Below, piece by piece: positions 39,601 through 51,600 of a stretch of 64,000 bases of DNA. Source of the DNA: Glossina fuscipes (Eukaryota > Arthropoda > Insecta > Diptera > Glossinidae); contig NW_023998415.1 in assembly GCF_014805625.2 (NCBI RefSeq), positions 25,340,727 through 25,404,726 on the forward strand. The letters are read 5' to 3'. Numbering within the stretch: the stretch's first letter is position 1; every line of letters begins with the position of its first letter. The translations under genes were made by a program, and so were the position numbers. Under the pieces are notes generated by a model that ran no database searches, was not told the DNA's origin, and saw only the letters and a list, made by a program, of their open reading frames with translations.

Positions 39601-42600
39601 TGCCTCATTGGCATTTGTATACAATATTTCCGGACAAAATAACTATTAATTTTTAAATATGTTCTGTCAAAATGTTAAAATGTTAGCTCATGCTACACCT
39701 TAGGACACCGTCAGCTTTCTTGAATCTCAAAATAACCATAGTTAAGGTAATCCTAAAATCTTTATAATATATAAAACATATTTTCGGACATTGTCATTTT
39801 GTGTTACAAATTATTTACCTTGAAAGTGTTTTTAAAGTTTCTATTCAACGTTTTCACGTCAGGACTCGGGTATGTTTAATTTCAGCAGTTCTTTTGTATG
39901 TATCTGTAAAGGATTTCGATATCGCTTTATTCCTGTTTAAGATATTATACGAATGTTTATTAAAAAGTAACTCAAAGTCACACGTAATTACATATAGAAA
40001 AATAAGAGTAATAAAAAAAGTAAGCAAAGGCCTTGACGACTGTACCATTTTACAACTTGACTCTGCTGACGACTGTCCGTCTTCAGAATTTATCCGCCAA
40101 TCTCCACTGGACGAATGATCTTTCAATTTTACCCGTCGACTGTCATTTAATTCTATTCTCTACCAAGTCTCTTCAATCGTTTTACTCTTCGCTTATGCTA
40201 TTAGCTCTCCTCTGCTTCCTGCTATGCTAGGCATGTTTCTTCACCTATAAATCTTTATTTATAATTATAAGCAAATTAAACTTTAAGAATACCAAATACA
40301 CATAAAGATTTACTTTGCTGTTAAATTAGACGCTTGTGTAGCATTAAAAAAAGATTAATATCCTGTGTTTAGAGGTATTTTCATTGAAAAAGTGATTTGG
40401 ACAATATGTTAAATAAGTTAAAACACTATAGTAGACCACGGCCCATCCCGCCATAGAAGTGGTTGAAAAGGGAGTCAGATCCGAACAATTTTCAATAGCA
40501 CTTGGGTCGAAAATTATCAGTTTACCAAATTTCTTAAATATTTCCCCCATTTTTTTGCGGTATAAAGATAAGACGGACAGACAGACCGAAGGGCAGACAA
40601 GTTTAAATTGTTGAAATAAGAGCGGGAAGCGGAACGGGAGGCTAACTCAAGTCCTTCTGGGTACTGCACATATCCACACCACAAGGGTTGCACGGTATAA
40701 AAATGTGATTATTTGCTTCCCTTCAGTGAAAACAACCAATGTCAACGTCTTGCTATGTTTAATGTGAAAAAATTGTCATTCATCGAAAAGAAAACTTGGA
40801 TTTTACATTTCCAAACTGTCATTAAGGAGATATCAAAACACTCCATACTTCTACGGAACAGTTTTACAAGAATGAGATGCAATAGCCAAGCACTGACTTG
40901 TACTTATTGAATCGATAAATGCGCTTCCGAATACGTCCGTTGTTTCAGGTAACGAATGAGTCACTATCACTGTCATATAGTAATAGTCAATGGTGAAGTG
41001 ACTTTAAAAGTTGTTAATAAACCTATTTCTAGTAATTGTGATATGTTCCTAACAGCAATTAACCCAAGCAGCTATTATAAATTCATCCGCACATACTGGC
41101 CGGTCACAATAACCATTCTTTGGTAATTCATGCGTATTCATATTAAAAGGCATAAAAAGGAAAATTTAAGCAGCAACATTAAAACGTGTAGCGCTTAGGC
41201 GTGGACACATGATTTTTTGGGTTTTGCGTTTTTGCGCTACCACTGTCAGCATGAAAAACTGTAGTTAACATTAAACTATTTTTGTACGCTTGTGACAGCG
41301 TTATGTGTACATGCCCGCTATGTTTGTATGTAACTTTCATTTCGAATTTCAGTAGTATATGTTTTTTTTTTTTTTTTTTTTTTATTTGCTTTGATATCGG
41401 TCCGTATGTTAAACTCGCCCAGAAATTTTGTGGCCATAGTTTATTCTCAGTTTTTATTATGCTTTTGTTACCATGTGAAGTGAAAAATATAAAATTTTTC
41501 TATACACATGTATGCATGCATACGCTATATATCTAGCACCGTGTATATACAAGTTTAAGGTTCTCACTGAAAACGTTCCAACAAAAATTATATAATGTTT
41601 ACAAAAATGTTGGTTTATGTGCAACTCATATGTACATATATATATTCGCGTACGCGTATTTGTGAGTAGAGTATGTATACATGTATTTACATAAAACGCC
41701 ATAGCGTTTGGTATGGTATGGTATTATGACAGCTTATGGCCAGTTGTTGAATTTGTTGATTTTAGTGCAATTAATTTTTACATATGTACGTTGGCTTAGC
41801 TGTCGCGATATATTCTGCTCGCTTTTGCTTATCCTAATCATCCACTTACACATGTGCTTGGACATTGCAATTGTTATTGCTTTCGGTTTGTTTGATTTTC
41901 GCTAAAACAAAATTTGTTTTAAATTTCTCTTAGCTCTGAAACACATCAAAATGCAAAATAGTAATAATGACGACGATGATGATGATAATGCAAAATATTG
42001 ATAGATTTTCATCTATGAGATAGAAAAGTTAAAATTAAAGACTCTTTTAAATAAAGCGGTTTTTTTTTTTTTTTTTTTTTTTTGTTTGCTCAACTTTAAT
42101 TGAACTAAATGAAATTTCTTTGCAGCAACAAATTGTCGACTCTTTATGAACAGCGAGAATTTGGCGGAGTATGCACATAGTCTCCCGCATTTTGTTTCTA
42201 TATTTACTTGAGATAGGAGAGCAAAAAGTCTTTTATACATATATTCATAATATATAGATATAACGCATCATTCAATAAAACTCCGTGCAATCTCGTCATT
42301 GATCCTTTGTGCACTTTCAAGATAGCCGGTCAACATTATATGACGCGGATCAAAAAATACGAATGCCGTAAACTTTTCAGTCGACTTTCATCTTACCGAT
42401 GGCTTTGGACGGTGTTCGCCGGTCCTGTCTACCTCGCTAACTACCGCCGATCTGGCTCTGGAATGTAATGATAATACTATACTCTATCCATTGTCACAAT
42501 CACATGAAAAAATCCTCTTTATTTCGCCGGTTCGAACAGATCTTTCTCACGGATAAATATTCGTGCGCAATGGTGGGTAAATGGGCTGCCTTTTCATATT

Positions 42601-45600
42601 TTAAGGGTGCTAGCTATCTATAACTTCACTTTTCGATTTTGCAAAGCTATTTTGTAATCTTCGGTCACAGCTTTCAGCATCATCGATATCATCGATGTAT
42701 AACTTCGATTAAAATTCATTTTTTCGACCGTCAAGAGCCGCTATATATCTTTATTGCTTCAAGAAGCAACGTTTAATCAATATACGTAAGGCAGACTTTT
42801 GTATTGTGTTTCGCAAAAGACTGACGTAGCGCTACTAGATCCAATGTAAAATGTAAACTAATTGCTAGCATGTAATGAAACTTTCATATCTACCATCGAG
42901 GATGTTGTTACATATGTGTCCGAGCGGAGACTTATTGAGCGATATGTTATATATTATATATCCATCTACTCGTAGTACATGTAAACTGCTTCGCGTTTGC
43001 TTTCATATGTAAATTGATGGGATGGAGAACATAGAAAAATGATTTTTTTTTATGTAAGTACATTAAGTTCGCAGCTTCCGTAAGACTGACGTATTCTCTA
43101 TTTATCTCATTTACTAAAGTTTTCTACACATTTTTAAAAGCTTTTATTTTTATTTTTTTTAATAATGTTAAGAGCAATTGGAGAAAATGAATCCGCAGCG
43201 TAAGGGTCTGTAACTGAGAGCAGTTGGGCTCTCTGGAAAGTTTTCCCATCGTTAAGAATGTTAGCAACTATTAGAGTGTAGTTTACTCTAGTCTGGCAGT
43301 GATTAAAAAACCCTCAAACATATGCGTAAAACGATAAGAATCAAAAATTTTTCCTACGCGAAAAGAATTCTAATGTCTCGGTGTCCTTGGTATACTTCAA
43401 TGGGTGCTCCACGCGTTCTAAACTTATAACAGAAAGTTAATTGAGCACTTACTCTTAAGTACTCGGACACTCAATTCAAAACTGCAGTTGCTACTATGCT
43501 TGTAGTGCATTTTAATTGACTATACTACAATAGTAACACTTAACAGTATGCCTGTGAAGCTAGCAAGATCAGATTTTACTCATATTAAGCCCAGTCGGCA
43601 TGGGACATTCAAATTCTAGAAGATTCAGCGGAATCTGAACCTATCTGTTTCCCATAGATGAAATATAGATTTTCGTGCATAGAAATTTGATGGATAGCTT
43701 TAGCTATCAAATCAAGTTCCATTCGAAGTACTTCAGCTATTTCAAGCCGATTCTTATTGCAATTACAAAATAGACAAGTCTATGTCTGCAATGTATTACT
43801 AATGATATATATAAGAAAAGTTAACAATAGGTAAAAATAACGTAAATGGTGCTAAATAACTATGATACCCTTTCGAGTAAATGCGGGACCAAAACGAGTT
43901 AGTGACTCTGGTTCGCACAAAATGAAAGCAAAACTCTATGCCCCCTAGCAGCACCAAAGAGAAAGCAGAAAGAAAGACGAGTACAAAGGAAAAAAAATGT
44001 TCCATGCAAGGGATCATCAAAGGACATCTTTAGAACTCTCTCAACGATTATAACAGTCCTTCCTGGTATTTTCCCTCCCAAAAAAAAACCTCCCGTGATT
44101 TCACCTGGTAGCGATGCTTTTTATTGAGGGAATCACTTAATTTTCCTTTCATTCGGGAAGTGTTGAAAAAGTCCATTGATCGTTTTTGGCATACAATAAC
44201 CTTTAAAATGGTATTTAAATGAAAAATCACAATAGATTTATGTTTTCAAAGCGTGGCTTGATAAAGCTGGTTAAGTAAATTTCTACTCATTATTATCGGA
44301 ATTCGTTGTGTATAGAGAACGTTTATGTAATGTGTTCCAACAAAATGTAACCTCACTGCAAAATTTTGTAGTAAATTAATTTTTTTTTTTTTTTTTTTTT
44401 TATTGGCTTAATGGATGAATCATATATAATTTTGTTAGTCTAATATATAATTATATATATAATTATATAAAAAAAAGTCACCTGTCACGGACTCCACTAT
44501 AAAACTGCGCGGATAACACGTGACCGCTGAGGCAAGGAGGTAAAAATAAGTAGAATTCTTGTTTGATTTCGAAAATAGTAATCGCTCTATTTAAAAGGTG
44601 GGGCGATCGGACCATTTTATAGAATTAGATTAGGAATTTCAACTTGAGGTAGTCGAGAAAGGAGAATCGGGAAAAAAAACACATAATCACTATGTATTAG
44701 CAAAAGAAAGAAATCAATATTTTAAAAGTTCTTCTCCTCCCCACCCCCTGAAGATTCCAAAATTGAACGATCAGCACGCGAATAGCTCCAATGCTGTAAT
44801 TTTTTAGTAGTAGTAGTTTCGTATATAGCACCAATGGATTTTTAAGAAACCTACTACTCTTCTCATTTGAAATTGTAGGCAAAATCTTACGATTAAATAT
44901 ATACTTTGTGAATGCCAACACCTTTCTAACACGCGTTGAACTTATGGCACAACGTGAAAGTGCCTGGAGGATATAATATCGATAAAGTATTTGTCTTTAT
45001 TAAAGCCATTAAACTAACCGTCTAGTCTACCTTCAAAAAAAGGAAGAGAACCGATAATCTTCGGTGTTAGTGCTTACTCTTCTTTCAGTCTTAGAATTTA
45101 TTTATAATACCAATAATGATAACATTCTATTACTTTTCCGTTCAATGGTCGAACTAGTGCTTTATGTTTATGCTATTGCAATAGCGCCATTCCTTACTAT
45201 GTTACGTAAGTTATGTTATTACGCTAAAGTGAATGTTATAAGACAAGGGTGTCGTGTAAAATGAATGAATGAATACAAATGAATGAGAAGAGAACGATTT
45301 GTAAGATTTTCTTATATCTACCATCGATGCGTGGAGGGAGGTCTAATGATATTGTCAATTCCTTTGTGATGCTACTTGTAGAACGCATAGTTACATAAGG
45401 CTCCGATCTGAGATTTAGCCATATTCATACGACATTTATTGTCGGACCATGTAAAGTTTATGATAAAAAGCTTACATGCGTTTTTTGCTTAGCAGCCGTG
45501 TCCTCCTAAAAGCGTACAAAGTTAAGATTATTCCTACCAGTATCCGTAACGTATATAAAATTTAATTTAAAATGTAATAATATTTTTAAACATGGTAGAC

Positions 45601-48600
45601 GAAATAATCGTGTACATGTAGTCCCTGTATATTGGCGAAAAGGAAACATAATTTGGAAAAGTCACAAAAAGGTTTAAAACTTGCAAGGGTGCAAGCGCGA
45701 AGTAAGCGAAATTGTTCGCCAGAAGTGATAGGTGAAATTTTGTTGCCGAGATTTTCAGTAGCTGGTTGTCCTCTGTGTAGCCAGCTGCTATGGATGTCGA
45801 TCAGATTAAAACTTTCAGATAAAGGCGGCTATATATGTACGCTACCTCGCTACGGACATCCATCGTTGCATTTTTACAATCGATCAGAGCAAGTTCTCAA
45901 TCGCATCCGACTTACATAAATATTGGATATAATTTCGTTTCGATCTAACGCCAGTTCAACTCAATTCTGTCTAATCGGCAACAAGATTGAACTTGTATTG
46001 ATTAATAAACTACTTGAAGTGGAAGCGTTTACAAAAACTACGAATTTGAAGTTTGCACAATTTTCCTTGCGAAACTGCACATGTGTGTAATAATTCACAA
46101 GAACAATTGTAACTTGTAAAGCAATGGACGGAATGTCATGAATTGCTGCACTTGTTGTGGTGATATTCAGAAAGCATATGGGTCCAGTAAGAGCGCTGCT
46201 ATATATATGTGTCAGGGTAAATATGTACGTGTCAGCGATGTGATATACATTACTGACTAATCATATAATAATCATCAATCACTTGGACAACGTTCCGTTC
46301 GCTTATTGGTCTTCTCAGACATGCATCAATGCCATCCACAAAACGACGTTATATAAATACGCTAACGAATACTTTTTATGAAAATAATCCTAATCAGCGT
46401 ATTAGTGCGCCCACAGTTAACAAAAAATCGGATAATTTTCAATATTTCCTTGAAGTGCTGGATATATATGTAATTTATGTTGAGAGAAAAAAACTATGAT
46501 TTTCCTTCTTTTGTATTTTGCCATCATCTGATCAAGTTAATAGGCCAATGTTTGTGGGCAGTTATCAGCAATTGCGAGGTCGTAAAATTAACGCACACTT
46601 ACTTAAAATCGTGTACAATATATAATTGGGATATATCATTCAACCTCATATATACTTATGCGTGGACGTTTGTGTGTGCATGTGTACATCTATCTACGAA
46701 AGCAAAGATATATTTTGATTGCTATTGTTTTCTCCTAGTGAAAAAAGATGAACTTTTAATTGGTTTTCGGAGCCTGCCTTAACAGTTGCACATAAATTCA
46801 TATATTTGTCTTAAAAAAAAAAAAAAAAACAAAAATAAAAACAAAACAAAAAAATTGAGACAGAAAACAACAAAAGGAATACAAAAGACTTGGGCAATAT
46901 AATGCGAACAGTTATTACCATAAATCATATTCTAAAATCCTTACACAGCTACACATGCACACACATGCACACACATGAGCACACAAATCGGTATAAACAA
47001 TGTATGTGAATGCATTGTAACCAGGAGAGAGGTAGAGTGAAGCATTTGATACAACAGCCCGTTCGGTATGCGTATATGGTATCGCATAAGCTCTACATTC
47101 GTTACAGATATATATATATAGATAGATGTAAATTGCAATTGTATGTAAAAATACAGTAAAAAATTGTAAAAAGAAAAAGTCACATGCCATTTACTAGCGC
47201 ATGTACATACACACGCGTGCACATACACATATATATGTAAGTGCCTCTGTATAAATGCATCGATATACATAAAACTATACTTTTATGCATAAAAGTATAA
47301 ATCGGTTACTAGTAATGCGTTGAAATTGTCGTTGTTCTTGTGTAAAAAGTAAATTTTAAAAGACATATGAAATTTGAATAAAACTGCAAATGCACAAGAA
47401 TGGCGAAATAAAATTTAGGTTTATGTGCTACTTTACGATGTTTCTTAATACACACTTGTACAGTTAAGCAAATGTATTTGCCGTCAAACAAATGCATGGA
47501 TATATATATATATATATATGTATACATATATGAGTATGGAAAACGGATACTTTCACAGTTACATTTTTATCTTCATATATATTTTCTTATAAATATTATA
47601 TGGAACTAAACTCACACAACTATATGCTTGCAAACATAGTTTTTATTGATGGTGAGTCCGGTTTTCTATGTCAAGTATAAACTCAGTTCAAAGACAAAAT
47701 AATTACACCTTTTTCCGAAGTGAAATATCTCATTTTTGCTTCCCTTTGAGCGCAAAGAGATGTCTTTGCGAAAAGATTAATAAAAATTGGAAACGTCATA
47801 TATCGAATCGAACCAAATCTTTCAATACGCCCATTAATTTCTCTCATTCAATATATTGTTCGTATATCGTAGTGCGTATTATCGTTTATCGAACATATTT
47901 AACATCATATTTACATAACGGGTGAATTTTTTCACGCATTCAAGCGATTTTCGAAAATGATATCATATTTTGTATAGAAAAAAATTTAAGGCCCACCATT
48001 TTGAGTACATAATTTAAGAAAAAATTGTCAGTGACCAACTACCGACTTTGAAAATTTTCAAGCTTGGCCTACCAAATGCTGATACAAAGAAGAGTTTATT
48101 CTTTTAAAGATCGGAATCTTTTTTTTTTTTTTTGTTCGAATATACGGATAGAGAGCAAACCTTGAACGCTCCTATAAAATACCTTCAGCAAATCTCAAAG
48201 GCATGCACTGGAGACATTAGGGATACTTTTTTTCCCTCTTTAAGTTTAGCTTGCGTTGCATACATATATTTTTAAACTCATGTATGACTGAATACTTAAG
48301 TGATCTAATTAAATTTCATTTCCCTTTCTTAAATTTTAACGCTATAGATCGCTTAGTGAAAGTATTAGATGCAATGGATGGATAAACATTGGATTGATCA
48401 ATCTTGCACTGATTAAAGATGAAATATGCATACGTATGCATACATGCTACTTTCACATCTCCCCACAAGTACTTCGGTCCTTGCATAAAAGTGCAAAGAT
48501 CGAAGCTGTTTGGAGACAGATAGGCAAACATTATCAATCAAGTTTTTTGACAGAGCTGCGACTCGACTTTCTTAACGCTTTCACCAGTACTTCTCTTCGA

Positions 48601-51600
48601 CTTATCCACCTATCACATTGCACCATACAACGACCAAGTGTTTCTCGATCGCACTATCCACCTTCGAAGCAACCTATCAGCACTGGTCATTTCCACCTTT
48701 ACAGATGTTGACATTTTTAAGCAGCATTTGTTTACATAAATATAACAAAATCAAAGAATGTCCACATCCCTATCTAATCGTCCACAGCTATTTCGTGTCT
48801 CAAAGTGCCACTTTTTGCCGATCAACAATTACGAAATTTTTTTTCAGTAAAGCAATTTTTCAAAATGAGGCGTTATGTGTGGAGTGATCGCAGAAATTAT
48901 TCCGTCCTATACATTTACAAAAAAAGGTTTCTCTTGAAGTAGAAGTCATCAGTATAGCAAATTTCGATAAAATATCGCGAAAGTTGCAATTAGATAAACC
49001 TTAGTCGATTCAGAAAATAGTTCTGAAATAATTGGTATAAGAAAAGGTGGATCTATTTTAAGTCAATCCATATCCGTAAACAAAAGTTGATATTGGATAT
49101 GGAATATAAGGAAAGTCCTTCGAATGCAAATAAAAAAAAACCAAAAACAAAGAGTAGCATGAACAGCCGAGTAGGCGAACGATCGACTAATTAACTACTC
49201 AATTATCGTGGCTTGAATATTCAAGTGCGGTAGAATTTTGAATATAGGCGAGCATATTATCTAAGTATGACGGGTTACCATGACGGGTTCCATGAAATCC
49301 ATGCTTTTATACATAGACAATAAATAAATAAATAATAGAAGGAGATGGGAGCGACTACGCATTCATTTTGTAAGCGACTCGAGCACTCATAAGCGTTACG
49401 AACGTTATTAACGACAATTAAATGGAGATAAAACGTATAGAATATTAGTAACGTATAGAGAGACGGAATTGTATACTGTCCACAATATATCCTTCAATTT
49501 TTCTTGCTTTCCCTTTTGCCTATAGTCCTTCTCCTCCTTCTTCATACCATAACGACGTGCACACATTAATAGGAGACATCGCCTAAGTAGGTTTCATAAA
49601 TTTTCATTTCTTTTCCCTCCGTAATTGCGTATGCATCACAAAGCGATTTCAAACCGAATAAAATCGTTTTAGTATAAGAATTAATTATTCATTTGGTCAA
49701 AAGGAGGATTTTAACTGTTCTTGTAATAAAATTTACCTTAATTTCATTATAATGGAATATTAGTTTAATTTAATAAAATTGAACATAGAGCGTTTTCCGT
49801 TGCAACGATGCATTTATTGATTCCTTCATTGATGCATCTCTCATAAATTGCGTTTAATTGAAATTTTGTATGAAAACGTTCTAAATTTAAATAAACCTCA
49901 AGTGCAACCGCAAATGTATACGAGAGTGTATTTACATGGTTTAACATATACAAATAGGCATTGATAGGCAGGCGAAGTACGACAGAAAGGAATGAAGGAA
50001 AAAAAAAAAAAAAACGGAAACCACAAAATTTATATGTATAGGATATCAATTGAATTAACGCAAATGCAAATCGGCATACATAGAATATATGAATGCATAT
50101 ACATACATATGACCATATACGCACATATGAACAAACACCTTATGCAATTCAATTCAAAAACTAAGCTGCTGGCATACAGGTCTGTTTACTCAGTTAAACA
50201 TAGAAATTAAGCAGAAACCACTACCATTACCACCGTCAATATAATCATTATTATCAATCATCATCATCATCATCATTATTATAATCATTATCATCATTAT
50301 CATCATCATCACCGCCACCGTCATCATGATCATTAACTTTTGAATAAAGTGAATTTCTATTGTAACCCAAGTTTCGGATGCAAACGTATGTAAGCATGTA
50401 ATAGTTAGGAAATACTGTTTTCCCATTTCTCTATAGAATTAATTGATTTGCTGCTATTAACATTGAACATTGGTTACGTTTTCTATATATTTATTTTATT
50501 TATTTTTTTTTTTTTCTTTTTTAATTTTTATACCTATCACAGAAGGTTTGTTGGATTTCTCAAATCTTTGCAAGGCTTGAAAAACCCTTGACTCCGAGAT
50601 TCTATGAAAAAAGAAATAGTTTTAACCATGTCTGTCTCTCCGTCTCTCCATACCCAATATCCATTTGAGATCTCAAATAAAGACATAAAGTTGAATCTTA
50701 GATTCTCCTTTAAGTGCACGTCTCTCAAAAAAAAAAAAAAAAAAACTAAATCAAACCAAGAGTACGCCCGTAGTAGTCAAAGAAATCACGCCTCCCTATG
50801 AGATGCTTGCGACAATAAAGCAAGCAGAAAGAATAGATACCAAATAACGCGTGAACGGAATCTTTGCTGCTCGATCATCTATCTGACAGAGAAAATTTCT
50901 GATGACGGGTACATAATATTCGGCCTAATCTGATTGCAATTTTTTTCTGATTTTCGCTTTTGTTTCGTGTTTGATTTCATTTGCTATCGTTGTCGTCGTT
51001 CATTTGCTTACTTTATGCGCTCGTTGTAAGCCCGTCGCCATGTTAACTGTATTGTGTTTGTTTATTGCAAGAACGCATACGCACGCATATGGGCATATGC
51101 ATGTATCGTTACTCTTAAATCAATATACACAAATCAAATTGATTACCTTTAAGTGATACGTACGATATATTATGTATATATATATATATATATATGGCGG
51201 CAAATGCATATATGTATGTATGTATGGTGATAATATGTGCACTTGCAGTGTAAATTCGCAAATCTGAAATTACATTATATGTATGAACGTAATTACAACC
51301 GCGCAACGGAATTATCGCACGCGTAGGAGGAACGTATTATAAGTTCGCCACGATTCAAATTCATTACAATTGCGCGTTTATGCATAAAAGTTTATGATTT
51401 ATAATGACTGGGCTGAATGAAATTTGCAAAATTAAATAAACAACAACAACAACAACAACAACAAAAGTCTCCCTGTTCAGCATCTTTTATTTAATAATGC
51501 GTCGCGGTATCACGGTTATTGCTGTTAAAGACAAACCCAAATAACAAGGCTATGGCGTACAAGCGATAAGAATGACAAGCGTTTAATAATTGGCAGTAAC

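Noticed and set aside
44440..44470. AT palindrome able to form a hairpin
   Set aside because: Simple A/T sequence with no sign of a structured RNA or terminator.
48394..48711. 105-residue plus-strand ORF
   Set aside because: No domain, ordinary length for chance, and no neighbouring exon signals that fit.
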